Positions 33,380 through 41,850 are shown, numbered from the stretch's first letter. The stretch: 64,000 nt of DNA from Altererythrobacter sp. (GCA_031178065.1 JAPSJS010000010.1:1-64000), one strand, 5' to 3'. Notes: a model not told the origin generated them from the sequence alone. Program-made: numbers and translations.

Positions 33380-33443
33380 AGGACCGTCCCGTGACAGTTT
33401 CTTTGCAGAAAAAACTATTAGTTATACGACAGTAATATGACAG
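33380..33443 (-). promoter_or_regulatory. Pho-box-like direct repeat B and secondary half sites
   Basis: Read on the minus strand, CTGTCAT-ATTA-CTGTCGT (33443 to 33426) matches the PhoB box layout in 13 of 14 half-site bases. A weaker copy CTGTCAC-GGGA-CGGTCCT lies at 33397 to 33380. The sequence just downstream of the first box holds TAATAG in an AT-rich run, a possible -10. The site is 114 bases before the lipoprotein start and points at the lipoprotein-receptor genes. Confidence 0.65.
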
Positions 33444-33490
33444 TTAATAGTCAATTATGACAAGTGTGAGTGGCTGCCGAAAAAGCGATT

Positions 33491-33513
33491 TTGTTACATA
33501 ACAATGACATTGT
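33491..33513. promoter_or_regulatory. Two overlapping palindromes in an AT-rich control region
   Basis: TTGTTA-CA-TAACAA (33491-33504) and ACAATG-A-CATTGT (33501-33513) overlap by four bases. The stretch 33399-33560 is far more AT-rich than the rest of the window. It separates the lipoprotein/TonB unit (leftward) from the TPR gene (rightward) and is probably bound by a regulator other than the Pho-box protein. Confidence 0.45.
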
Positions 33514-33586
33514 TTCATTTATGTTGCAGACGAGGAAGCCGTATGCGAAATTCATGCCGGTACGAAGAAGCATTGGGAGAAGAGAA

Positions 33587-33946
33587 ATGAGTATTCTAGC
33601 TGGAGCCGCAGTGCTCATGCTGGCTCAGAGCGGTGCCCCGATGGACGTCGCTTCCGAGGAACTCATGGCCGAGCGCAACGAAGTCGCGATCGAGCGGATC
33701 GAGGCGAACGACCGGCTCGACCGTGATGACCCGGCTCGCCTTATCAACCTTGGAATCGCGCACGCGCGCGAGGGGCGTGTGCAGGAAGCGCGGCAGATGT
33801 TCCGTGAAGTTGCCGGCAGCGACGCCGCGATGCGGCTCGAGCTCGCAGGGGGCGAGTGGGTCGATTCGCGCGACCTCGCCCGCCGCGCGCTGCGGATGCT
33901 CGACCGCGGAGAGTTTGCGAACCACAGCCGGATGACCATGCGCTGA
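33587..33946 (+). CDS. Small exported TPR-like protein
   Basis: A 119-residue protein. An N-terminal hydrophobic segment (SILAGAAVLMLAQSGAP) may be a signal peptide or anchor. The rest is helical, with one clear TPR motif at about residues 50-80 (ARLINLGIAHAREGRVQEAR) and a partial one after it. A good ribosome site GGGAGAAGAG lies 3 bases before ATG 33587; the longer open frame upstream was not used for that reason. It lies alone between the divergent lipoprotein/TonB unit and the secretion operon. TPR proteins mediate protein contacts; periplasmic location and function are inferred only. Confidence 0.75.
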   Translation: MSILAGAAVLMLAQSGAPMDVASEELMAERNEVAIERIEANDRLDRDDPARLINLGIAHAREGRVQEARQMFREVAGSDAAMRLELAGGEWVDSRDLARRALRMLDRGEFANHSRMTMR

Positions 33947-34065
33947 TATCGCGGCGCCGTTAGGGGGCGGGATTCGCGGCTCTTCCGCCGCCCGCGGGGC
34001 GATTTGCCGGCCGACAGCGGCAGCCCGGCGAACCCGCTTCACTCTGTCCGATCGCGTGCAACTTG

Positions 34066-34083
34066 CTGTCACCAGCTTGTCAT
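34066..34083 (+). promoter_or_regulatory. Pho-box-like direct repeat C, upstream of virB operon
   Basis: CTGTCAC-CAGC-TTGTCAT: two 7-mers 11 bases apart, pointing at the virB1 ATG 35 bases further on. It is the third such site in 6 kb. AAGGAGGTCGG after it supplies ribosome-binding sequence. No consensus -10 is obvious at 10 bases downstream; TAGTGT directly after the box is the best candidate. Confidence 0.55.
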
Positions 34084-34117
34084 GTAGTGTGCGCAAGGAG
34101 GTCGGACGGAGGGTTCG

Positions 34118-34726
34118 ATGATTCTCAAAGGGTTGCCATGTCTGGCGCTTGTGGCGGGCATTGCCTTGATGCCAATGCCCGCGCAGGCGGACGTCATGGA
34201 AATTGGCGCTGACGGCGCGCGCTGGGTCGCGGGCGGCCAGGCGGCGGCGGAGGCCGATGCGATCGAACTTTCCGCAGACTACGCCATACCCGCCGAGGCC
34301 GTGGCCATGCCTTCGCAGCATGCGTCCATCGTGCCCGGTCTCTATGTGGTCAAGGTGCAGGAGCTCGCCCGCCGCTTTGATCTCAGCCCCGCGCTGATCG
34401 AAGCGCTGGTCTGGCAGGAAAGCCGCTGGCGCGCGAACGCGGTCTCGCCTGTCGGCGCGCGGGGCCTTGCACAACTCATGCCGGCCACGGCGCGCGAACT
34501 CGGCGTCGACCCGGCCGATCCCTTTGCCAATCTCGAGGGCGGCGCCCGCTACCTGCGCGCGCAGCTCGACCGTTTCGGCGGCGATCTGGAGAAGGCGCTC
34601 GCCGCCTACAACGCCGGCCCGGGGCGGGTCGAGCGCGCCGGCGGTGTGCCCGAGATTCGAGAGACCAAGACTTATGTCGCGGCCATCATGGGCCGCCTTT
34701 CCAACCATTCCCGCGAGGTTCACTAA
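34118..34726 (+). CDS. virB1: VirB1-like lytic transglycosylase
   Basis: A 202-residue exported muramidase that opens the peptidoglycan layer for a type IV secretion channel. Signal peptide about residues 1-24 (LMPMPAQADV). SLT domain at about residues 80-195: the catalytic Glu is in ALVWQESRWRANA near residue 108, then VGARGLAQLMPATA, YLRAQLDRFGG and AAYNAGPGRVE. First gene of the virB operon; the next gene begins 3 bases after its stop. A Pho-box-like repeat and AGGAGG lie upstream. Confidence 0.92.
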   Translation: MILKGLPCLALVAGIALMPMPAQADVMEIGADGARWVAGGQAAAEADAIELSADYAIPAEAVAMPSQHASIVPGLYVVKVQELARRFDLSPALIEALVWQESRWRANAVSPVGARGLAQLMPATARELGVDPADPFANLEGGARYLRAQLDRFGGDLEKALAAYNAGPGRVERAGGVPEIRETKTYVAAIMGRLSNHSREVH

Positions 34727-34729
34727 CTC

Positions 34730-35032
34730 ATGCGTTCGATCGTCCGTCTTTCGGCCCTGGCCGCACTTTTCGCTCCGACCGCGGCGTACGCGCAGGCTGC
34801 CGCCGATCCGCAGGGATCGGGCCCGATCGTCGCGGCGCTAGGCTGGCTTCAAGGGACGCTGCTCGGCAATGTCGCGACCGCGGTTGCGGTCATGGCGGTC
34901 GCGGCGGTCGGATTCCTGATGCTGACCGGCCGTATGAACTGGCGCTTCGGTGCGACGGTGATCATCGGCTGCTTCGTCCTGTTCGGCGCCGCCTCCATCG
35001 TCGCCGGCATTCAGCAGGCGGCGGGAGGCTGA
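34730..35032 (+). CDS. virB2: VirB2/TrbC-family pilin
   Basis: A 100-residue protein with a signal peptide (about 1-22, PTAAYAQA) and two hydrophobic helices (about 45-65 and 72-92: VATAVAVMAVAAVGFLML, ATVIIGCFVLFGAASIVAG) joined by the basic loop GRMNWRFG. This is the layout of VirB2/TrbC major pilins, which form the extracellular pilus of type IV secretion. Position after virB1 and before virB3 agrees. Length is usual for the family (about 100-120). The next gene starts at GTG two bases after this stop. Confidence 0.92.
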   Translation: MRSIVRLSALAALFAPTAAYAQAAADPQGSGPIVAALGWLQGTLLGNVATAVAVMAVAAVGFLMLTGRMNWRFGATVIIGCFVLFGAASIVAGIQQAAGG

Positions 35033-35033
35033 G

Positions 35034-35318
35034 GTGGATCAGCTCGTCCGCCATCCCGTGCACCGTGCGCTTACCCGGCCGCAGATGTTCGCGGGTGTGA
35101 CGTACAACTTCTTCATCATCAATGCGGCGGTGACGACCGAGCTGTTCCTGATCACGGGCAGCTTCCTCGCGCTGCCCGCCGCTGCCGTCATTCACGGCAT
35201 CGGCTATTTCGCGTGCCTGCGCGAGCCGCGCGTGTTCGACCTGTGGATGACCAAGGTTTCGAAGTGTCCCCGGGTGAAGAACTGGAAGCGCTGGGGCTGC
35301 AACAGCTACGCCGCGTGA
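35034..35318 (+). CDS. virB3: VirB3-family inner-membrane protein
   Basis: A 94-residue protein beginning at GTG 35034, one base after the virB2 stop. N-terminal HPVHRALTRPQMFAGV is the characteristic VirB3 motif; one or two membrane helices follow (about residues 23-60), then FACLREPRVFDLW, also conserved in the family. VirB3 works with VirB4 at the inner membrane during pilus assembly. It is separate from VirB4 here, unlike in some systems with a VirB3-VirB4 fusion. Confidence 0.93.
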   Translation: MDQLVRHPVHRALTRPQMFAGVTYNFFIINAAVTTELFLITGSFLALPAAAVIHGIGYFACLREPRVFDLWMTKVSKCPRVKNWKRWGCNSYAA

Positions 35319-35343
35319 CGGACCTGAAAGGGGTCGAAAGGTT

Positions 35344-37773
35344 ATGAGCAAGTGGATCGGAGCCGCAGCCTGGAGTGCGAGGGAAACTCGCGCCGGCGAC
35401 CGGCTGCCCTATGCCGGCCTGATCGACGCGGGCACGATGCTGCTGCGCGACGGATCGGTCATGGCGGCGATTCAGGTGCCCGGCCTGCTGTTCGAAACCG
35501 AGGATAGCGATGCGCTGAACGCGCATGCTGCCACGCGTGAGGTCATGCTGCGCTCGACGCTCGATGCGCGGTTCGTGATGTACCACCACGTCATCCGGCG
35601 CCGGGTGGAGATCGAGCTTGAGGCGGAATTCGACGATCTGCTCAGCCGCCACATCGATGCGCGATGGAAGGAGCGGCTCGGCTCGGGTGCGCTGTTCGTC
35701 AACGACCAGTTCGTCACGCTGATTCGGCGGCCCGCCAGGGGGAAGGCCGGGCTCGCCGAACGCGCGGCGCGCTTGTGGAACCGCCGCGGGCGTAAGGAGA
35801 TTGAGGCCGACCCGAAGGACATCCGTTCGCTCAAGGCGGCGGTGACCGGGCTCGTTGCCGCGCTCCAACCTTACGGCGCGGCGGTTCTCGGCGACTACGA
35901 GGGGCCGCAGGGGAAGGTCAACAATGAGCTGCTCGAGCTCCTCTCCGCCCTCTATAACGGCGAGATGCGCCCCGTGCGCCGGCCGCACGAGGACAGCGAT
36001 GTCGGCCACATGCTGCCCTATCGCCGGGCAAGCTTCGGGCTCGACGCGATGGAACTGCGCGGCTCGGGCGAGCCCGATTTCGCAGCGCTGCTGAGCCTCA
36101 AGGACTATCCCGACGCGACGTCGCCCGGCCTGCTCGATGGCTTGCTGCGGCTGCCTTACGAGATGGTCGTGTCCGAAAGCTACGCACCCGCCGAACGGCA
36201 GACCGCACGCGAGCGGATGGATCTGGCGCTGCGCCGCCTGCGCTCCGCCGACGAGGAAGCCGCTGCCGAGCGCGCCGACATGCTTGCCGCCCGCGATGCG
36301 CTCGGCAACGGAGCGGTGGGCTTCGGGGATCATCACCTGACCGTGCTGGTGCGCGAGCGCAATCTCGGTCGGCTCGACGAGGCGACCGCCGCTTGTGCCG
36401 CCGCCCTTGCCGACACCGGCGCAATCGCGGTGCGCGAGGATACCAATCTCGAACCGGCTTTCTGGGCGCAGTTCCCCGGCAACGAGCAGTACATCGTGCG
36501 CCGCGCGATGATCTCCTCGGCCAACATGGCGAGCTTCGGCAGCCTGCACGGCATGGCGCTGGGTCAGGCGCAGGGTAATCACTGGGGCGAGGCGGTCACG
36601 CTACTGCAGACCACCAGCTCGACCCCGTTCTTCTTCAATTTCCACCACGGCGATCTGGGCAACTTCTCGGTCATCGGCCCGTCGGGCTCGGGCAAGACCG
36701 TGGTGATGAACTTCCTCGCCGCGCAGGCGCAAAAGTTCAAACCGCGCACGATCCTGTTCGACAAGGATCGCGGCGCCGAGCTCTTCGTGCGCGGGATCGG
36801 CGGGCGCTACGACCGGATCAGCGCAGGTGAGCCGACAGGCTTCAATCCGCTCGCGCTCCCCGACACGGCGGTGAACCGCGCCTTCCTGCGCGACTGGCTC
36901 GGCGTGCTGCTCAATGCCGAAGGGCCGGAGGAGCTGGCCACCGTCAGTCAGGCGGTCGACGCTGCTTATGGCAACGACGGTTCGCTGCGCCGCCTGCGGC
37001 ATTTCAAGGAACTGCTCTCGGGCGCCCGGCGCCCGGAGGCCGGCGACCTCGCCGATCGACTGTCCGCATGGATCGGGCAGGGCGAGCATGGCTGGCTGTT
37101 CGACAATCCCGACGATCGGCTCGACCTCTCGAACCGCGTGCTCGGCTTCGACATGACCGCACTGCTGGAGAATCCCAAGCTGCGTACGCCGGTCATGATG
37201 TACCTCTTCCACCGGATCGAGGAGCGGCTCGACGGCCAGCCGACGATGATCCTGATCGATGAGGGCTGGAAGGCGCTCGACGACGCGGTCTTCGCCGCGC
37301 GTATCCGTGACTGGCTGAAGACGCTGCGTAAACGCAACGCGCTGGTCGGTTTCGCGACGCAGAGCGCGCGCGACGCGCTCGAGAGTCGTATTTCGACCGC
37401 GCTGGTGGAGCAGACCGCGACGATGGTCTTCATGCCCAACTCGCGCGCGCGGCCGGAGGATTACTGCGACGGCTTCGGCCTCACCGCGCACGAACTGGCC
37501 GTCATTCGGAGCCTGCCGGCACACAGCCGCTGCTTCCTCGTCCGCCAGCCCGATGCAAGCGTCGTAGTGCGCCTCGATCTCTCCAATGCGCCCGAGGTGT
37601 TGACCATTCTGTCGGGCCGCGAGAGCTCGGTCCGCCGGCTCGATCTGCTCCGCGCTGCGGTCGGCGATGAGCCGGCCGAATGGTATCCCGCTCTCACCGG
37701 CCACGGTTGGCCGGCAGCGCTCAATGACGAGGGGGAGGGTGAAGTGGTGCCTTTCCGCCAGGCTGCCGAATGA
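35344..37773 (+). CDS. virB4: VirB4 family ATPase (type IV secretion)
   Basis: An 809-residue ATPase that powers pilus assembly and substrate transport at the inner membrane. The N-terminal CagE/TrbE/VirB domain covers about residues 180-400. Walker A is GPSGSGKT near residues 445-452, and Walker B is MILIDEGWKAL near 632-642; GFATQSARD follows as the sensor segment. Length is normal for VirB4 (about 790-830). The start is ATG 35344 after AAAGGT. The last four bases overlap the virB6 start (ATGA). No frameshift or missing motif, so it should be active. Confidence 0.95.
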   Translation: MSKWIGAAAWSARETRAGDRLPYAGLIDAGTMLLRDGSVMAAIQVPGLLFETEDSDALNAHAATREVMLRSTLDARFVMYHHVIRRRVEIELEAEFDDLLSRHIDARWKERLGSGALFVNDQFVTLIRRPARGKAGLAERAARLWNRRGRKEIEADPKDIRSLKAAVTGLVAALQPYGAAVLGDYEGPQGKVNNELLELLSALYNGEMRPVRRPHEDSDVGHMLPYRRASFGLDAMELRGSGEPDFAALLSLKDYPDATSPGLLDGLLRLPYEMVVSESYAPAERQTARERMDLALRRLRSADEEAAAERADMLAARDALGNGAVGFGDHHLTVLVRERNLGRLDEATAACAAALADTGAIAVREDTNLEPAFWAQFPGNEQYIVRRAMISSANMASFGSLHGMALGQAQGNHWGEAVTLLQTTSSTPFFFNFHHGDLGNFSVIGPSGSGKTVVMNFLAAQAQKFKPRTILFDKDRGAELFVRGIGGRYDRISAGEPTGFNPLALPDTAVNRAFLRDWLGVLLNAEGPEELATVSQAVDAAYGNDGSLRRLRHFKELLSGARRPEAGDLADRLSAWIGQGEHGWLFDNPDDRLDLSNRVLGFDMTALLENPKLRTPVMMYLFHRIEERLDGQPTMILIDEGWKALDDAVFAARIRDWLKTLRKRNALVGFATQSARDALESRISTALVEQTATMVFMPNSRARPEDYCDGFGLTAHELAVIRSLPAHSRCFLVRQPDASVVVRLDLSNAPEVLTILSGRESSVRRLDLLRAAVGDEPAEWYPALTGHGWPAALNDEGEGEVVPFRQAAE

Positions 37774-38939
37774 GCGTCGCCTGCCAGGCCGCCGCCGCCG
37801 AGGTGGGCAACGGCGTCGCAGCGGCACTGCGGGCGGTCGACTGCACGGCAGGTGAATTCACTGCGCAGGCGTTCGGTCGTCTTTTCGCTCCCGGTGGTGC
37901 GCTCACCCCGGTGCTGACCATTGCGCTGACGCTGTTCGTCGCGTTCTTCGCGATCTCTCTCCTGCTGGGCCGCTCAAGCATCGGCGTTCGTTCGGTAACT
38001 CCGCGCATGATCACGCTGGGCCTGGTTGTCACCTTCGCGACGAGCTGGGTCGCGTATCAGAGCGTCGTGTGGAACCTCGCGCTCTCCGCACCGGACTGGC
38101 TTGCCACCGTGCTCGGCGGAACGGAAGGCTCGGCCACCCAGGTCTTCGCCCAGAAGATCGACGTCGTCTTCCTTGCCGTCCAGGAAGCGACCAAGGGGCA
38201 GGAGGACATAGGCGCGTTCTCGCCCGCCGGCATCCTGTGGCTCGGGGCGATGCTGTTCCTGCTCGGGACCGTGGGCGTGCTGGTTACCGCGCGGATCGGG
38301 CTGGCCGTGCTCGTCGCGCTCGGTCCGATCTTCGTCGTCATGGCGCTATTCAACGGGACGCGCGGGCTCTTTACCGGTTGGCTCAAGGGCGTGGTCCTGC
38401 TCGCGCTGACGCCGCTTTTCGCGGTGCTGGGCGGCGGCGTCATGCTCGAACTCGCGGTCCCGATCCTCGCTGCGCTCTCGGCGACGCCAGGCATGGTCGA
38501 TCCGCAGGCGGCGGTGGCCTTCTTCATGATCGGGGCGGTTCACGTGGCCTTGATGGCGATGGCGCTCAAGGTAGCGGGAACGATGGTGGCCGGTTGGCGT
38601 GTGTTCGGCCTCGTCCGGAGCGACGAGGACCGGCAGTCCTACAGCGACCGAACCTCCGTGCCGCCTGCTGCACAGCGCGTTGCCGCAGCCGCGCAGGGCC
38701 AGGCGTCCTCGTCCGGGGCGACGCAGCGCCGCATTGCGGTGAGCGCGGTCACGCCTGGCGTGGCTGCGAACGACGCGGGCCCCGGCGGGCAAGGTTCCAC
38801 CCGACGAGAAACCCGCATCGTCTCGGCCACGCAGGGCGGTTCGCAAGTGCAGCCGCTCAGCTCCTCGACTTCGCGCACCAGTGGCATCGGCAGCCGCTTT
38901 CGTGCGCCGCAGAAACGCACATCGGAGACGTTGAAATGA
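37770..38939 (+). CDS. virB6: VirB6/TrbL-family channel protein
   Basis: A 389-residue polytopic inner-membrane protein with about six hydrophobic helices between residues 45 and 275 (for example TIALTLFVAFFAISLLL, ILWLGAMLFLLGTVGVLV, AVAFFMIGAVHVALMAMAL). A hydrophilic Ser/Gln/Thr-rich tail of about 100 residues follows. This is the VirB6 layout; it forms part of the inner-membrane path for substrates. It overlaps virB4 upstream and virB9 downstream by ATGA junctions. There is no VirB5 gene between VirB4 and VirB6 and no VirB7 or VirB8 gene after it, which is unusual. Confidence 0.9.
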   Translation: MSVACQAAAAEVGNGVAAALRAVDCTAGEFTAQAFGRLFAPGGALTPVLTIALTLFVAFFAISLLLGRSSIGVRSVTPRMITLGLVVTFATSWVAYQSVVWNLALSAPDWLATVLGGTEGSATQVFAQKIDVVFLAVQEATKGQEDIGAFSPAGILWLGAMLFLLGTVGVLVTARIGLAVLVALGPIFVVMALFNGTRGLFTGWLKGVVLLALTPLFAVLGGGVMLELAVPILAALSATPGMVDPQAAVAFFMIGAVHVALMAMALKVAGTMVAGWRVFGLVRSDEDRQSYSDRTSVPPAAQRVAAAAQGQASSSGATQRRIAVSAVTPGVAANDAGPGGQGSTRRETRIVSATQGGSQVQPLSSSTSRTSGIGSRFRAPQKRTSETLK

Positions 38940-39709
38940 ACCGCGTGGTCTTTCCCGCGCTTGCCCTCGCACTCGTTGCAGCCCCTGCCGCAGCGGAGGA
39001 CCCTCGCTTGGTCGAGCGGCTGTATAATCCCGCCCAGGTGGTGAAGATCGAAGGCCGGACCAAGGTACAGGCGACGATTCAATTTGGCGAAGACGAGGCG
39101 ATCGAGAACGTCGCGATCGGCGATTCCGAAGCCTGGCAGGTGACACCCAACAAGCGCGCCGACCTCCTGTTCGTAAAGCCGCTCGCGCCTACGGCTGCGA
39201 CCAACATGACGGTGGTGACCAACAAGCGGACTTATCTGTTCGACCTCGTCGCAAGTCCGCGTGCCAGGCCGCTCTACGTGCTGAAGTTCACCTACCCGGA
39301 TGAGCCGGAGGAGGAAGAGCCGAAGCTGGCCCAGGCGCCGAACGCGGTAGAAGTCGCAGCGGCGACGGATCCTTACGCCGTGGTCGATCCGGCGGAGCTT
39401 AACTTCGCTTGGGCCGCCCAGGGCGACGCCGAGCTGCTGCCGACCCGCACGTACGACGACGGTGACGCGACTTTCCTAACCTGGCCCGCCGGACGCACGG
39501 TGCCGGCAATCCTGGTCAAGAACCACGAGGGGACCGAAGGCCCAGTGAACTTCACCGTGCGCGGCGATACGATCGTGGTCGACGGCGTCCCGCGCGAGAT
39601 CGTGCTACGCGCCGGGGACGACAGCGCCGTCCTCACCAACACGGGGCCGGAACGGCCTTCGCCGGAGCGCGCCCAGGCCGCGTTCGCTCAGGCAGGGGAG
39701 AAACGATAA
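38936..39709 (+). CDS. virB9: VirB9-family outer-membrane core protein
   Basis: A 257-residue periplasmic protein with a signal peptide ending near residue 21 (LVAAPAAAED). N-terminal beta domain about 22-120 (VVKIEGRTKVQATIQFGEDE, TNMTVVTNKRTYLFDL) and a C-terminal CagX/VirB9 domain about 165-235 (NFAWAAQGDAELLPTRTYDDG, TFLTWPAG, VDGVPREIVLR). VirB9 with VirB10 (and usually VirB7) builds the core complex. No VirB7 lipoprotein was found, so this core may lack it. ATGA overlap with virB6; TAATG overlap with virB10. Confidence 0.93.
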   Translation: MNRVVFPALALALVAAPAAAEDPRLVERLYNPAQVVKIEGRTKVQATIQFGEDEAIENVAIGDSEAWQVTPNKRADLLFVKPLAPTAATNMTVVTNKRTYLFDLVASPRARPLYVLKFTYPDEPEEEEPKLAQAPNAVEVAAATDPYAVVDPAELNFAWAAQGDAELLPTRTYDDGDATFLTWPAGRTVPAILVKNHEGTEGPVNFTVRGDTIVVDGVPREIVLRAGDDSAVLTNTGPERPSPERAQAAFAQAGEKR

Positions 39710-40836
39710 TGCGCCTCGCCATGCGTCTGCCGGCCCGCAAGAGCGGGGAAAGCGCGAATGACGTCGACCCGCGTGAGCAGGAATCGGCCGAGATCATCGA
39801 TCTCGCAAGCCGCAACGCCTTCCCCGCGGTAACCCAGCGCAAGGGCAAATCGGACACGCTCGGGCTCGCCGCCGGTGTCGCCATCGTGGCCCTGCTCGGC
39901 GCCGCGACCTTCATCGGGATGGATTCGACCCATCTTGGAGAGCCCGAGGGCATAGGGGGGGCGCAGGCTCCGCAGGCGCCGGTGCAGCAGCCTGCTCCCC
40001 AGCCGGTGCCATCTGCCGTTGCACCCGCACCGGCCGCGGCGGGACTTGTGCAGCCCGATCCCGCCCCGGCGCCGGTCCTCGCGGCCGATCCTGGCACATC
40101 GCCAGCAACCATGGGCAATCCCTACGCCAGCCCGACCGTCGTGTTCGACGCGAGCGCGGCGGCGGCACCCGCGGGCGTCGTCGGGCCTGTCGGGGCCGAA
40201 GGCGGGGCCGCCGTCACCGGCAGTTCGGCTTCCGACTTCGCCAGCCGCATAGGCGGTGTCGGCGGCGCGCCCGCACAGGCCAAGGCGATGGTCAATCCGC
40301 AAACCACCGTCACTCAGGGCACGCTCATCCCGGCCGTCCTCGAGACAGCGATCAACACCGACGTTCCGGGATATGTTCGTGCCGTGGTGAGCCAGGACGT
40401 GCGGAGTTTCGACGGCACGCGTGTGCTCGTACCCCGCAGCAGCCGCCTGATCGGCCAGTATCAGTCCGGACTGCAAGGCGGACAGAAGCGCGCTTACGTG
40501 ATCTGGACACGGCTGATCCGGCCGGACGGTGCGTCGGTCAACCTCGGCTCCCCGGCGATCGGGTTTGATGGAACGACGGGCCTTGCGGGCGAAGTCGACA
40601 GCCACTTCTTCAGGCGCTTCGGTTCGGCGATGCTGCTGTCCGTCATCGGTGGGCTTTCGGCGATCGGCAGTGGTGGCGCCTCGGTCATACTGGGCGGCGC
40701 GGGGCAGTCGGCAGCGGGCGTTGCCGCGCAGCAGGACAGCCAGATCGGCCCGACGGTCCGCGTCCGCCAGGGCGAGCCGATCCGTGTGTTCACCGCGCGC
40801 GACCTCGACTTCTCGCAAGTTCCCGCCGTCAAGTAG
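39709..40836 (+). CDS. virB10: VirB10-family core channel protein
   Basis: A 375-residue protein spanning both membranes. Cytosolic N-terminus (1-50), one inner-membrane helix at about 51-70 (LGLAAGVAIVALLGAATFI), a Pro/Ala-rich periplasmic linker (about 80-130), and the C-terminal TrbI/VirB10 beta-barrel domain (about 190-370: GTLIPAVLETAINTDVPGYV, SSRLIGQYQSGLQ, GEPIRVFTARDLDFS). It gates substrate passage through the outer membrane. One-base overlap with virB9; virB11 follows after 9 bases. Length is in the normal range. Confidence 0.95.
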   Translation: MRLAMRLPARKSGESANDVDPREQESAEIIDLASRNAFPAVTQRKGKSDTLGLAAGVAIVALLGAATFIGMDSTHLGEPEGIGGAQAPQAPVQQPAPQPVPSAVAPAPAAAGLVQPDPAPAPVLAADPGTSPATMGNPYASPTVVFDASAAAAPAGVVGPVGAEGGAAVTGSSASDFASRIGGVGGAPAQAKAMVNPQTTVTQGTLIPAVLETAINTDVPGYVRAVVSQDVRSFDGTRVLVPRSSRLIGQYQSGLQGGQKRAYVIWTRLIRPDGASVNLGSPAIGFDGTTGLAGEVDSHFFRRFGSAMLLSVIGGLSAIGSGGASVILGGAGQSAAGVAAQQDSQIGPTVRVRQGEPIRVFTARDLDFSQVPAVK

Positions 40837-40845
40837 GGCAGGGCG

Positions 40846-41850
40846 ATGGCGGCCGACATCCACTCGCTCAAGTCCGAAGCCGACGGGGAGCGCAGCGTCT
40901 ATCTCGACGCTTATCTGGCACCGTTCCGCGAATGGCTCGACCGCGACACGGTGACCGAGATCCTCGTCAACCGTCCGGGTGAGGTGTGGGTGGAAGACGC
41001 CGCCGAGCCCGGCATGCAGCGGATCGAGACGCCGCACATCGACGATATGCTGATCCAGCGCCTGGCCGAGCAGGTGGCGCGCGTCAGCCATCAGGGCATC
41101 AATCGCGAACATCCGCTGCTCGGCGCGACCCTGCCCGTCAGGGAATGGGGCGGCGCGCGCGTCCAGTTCTGCGGGCCGCCAGCCGCGCGGCGCCACTGGG
41201 CGATGGCGATCCGCCGTCACCGCCGGCTCGACCTGCCGCTCGACGCTTACGACACCGGCCCGCTAGTGCCGCCGAAGCTGCCGCCGATGCCCGACGCTCA
41301 GGCCGAGCCGATCGCATTCCTGCGCGAGGCGATCCGTCAGCGGAGCACGATCCTGATCTCGGGCGGTACGAGCACCGGCAAGACGACCTTCCTCAACGCC
41401 ATGCTTGGCGAGATCCCGCGTCACGAGCGCGTAGTGCTGGTGGAGGACACGCCCGAACTGCGCCTGCCCGGCGAGAACGGCGTCGGCCTGGTCGCCGTCA
41501 AGGGCGAGTTGGGCGAAGCCAAGGTGACCGCCAACGAACTGCTCCAGGCCGCGCTGCGCTTGCGGCCCGACCGCATCGTGCTCGGCGAACTGCGCGGCGC
41601 CGAGAGCGTCAGCTTTCTGCGCGCGATCAATACCGGCCATCCGGGCAGTTTCTCGACCATTCACGCCAACTCGCTGCGCGGGGCGCTCGAGCAGCTGGCG
41701 CTTATGGTGATGCAGACCGGCATCGGGCTCACCCGGTCCGACACGATCGCCTATGCCGCCTCGGTCATCGACGTGATCGTGCAACTGGGCCGGAGCGCCG
41801 ACGGCAAACGCGGCATCACGCAGATCGCGAAAACCTCCTCCTTGCTGTGA
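40846..41850 (+). CDS. virB11: VirB11-family traffic ATPase
   Basis: A 334-residue hexameric ATPase of the VirB11/GspE superfamily acting at the inner-membrane face. The N-terminal domain has VTEILVNRPGEVWVE. Walker A is GGTSTGKTT near residues 173-181, the Asp box is LVEDTPEL, Walker B region DRIVLGELRGAE, and the His box NTGHPGSFSTIHAN. It switches the system between pilus building and transport. Last recognisable gene of the operon. No VirD4 coupling protein or relaxase lies in the window, so conjugation cannot be concluded. Confidence 0.95.
   Translation: MAADIHSLKSEADGERSVYLDAYLAPFREWLDRDTVTEILVNRPGEVWVEDAAEPGMQRIETPHIDDMLIQRLAEQVARVSHQGINREHPLLGATLPVREWGGARVQFCGPPAARRHWAMAIRRHRRLDLPLDAYDTGPLVPPKLPPMPDAQAEPIAFLREAIRQRSTILISGGTSTGKTTFLNAMLGEIPRHERVVLVEDTPELRLPGENGVGLVAVKGELGEAKVTANELLQAALRLRPDRIVLGELRGAESVSFLRAINTGHPGSFSTIHANSLRGALEQLALMVMQTGIGLTRSDTIAYAASVIDVIVQLGRSADGKRGITQIAKTSSLL

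Noticed and set aside
34118-41850. Conjugative plasmid or integrative element
   Set aside because: No relaxase, coupling protein, integrase, partition or replication gene in the window; neighbours are chromosomal.
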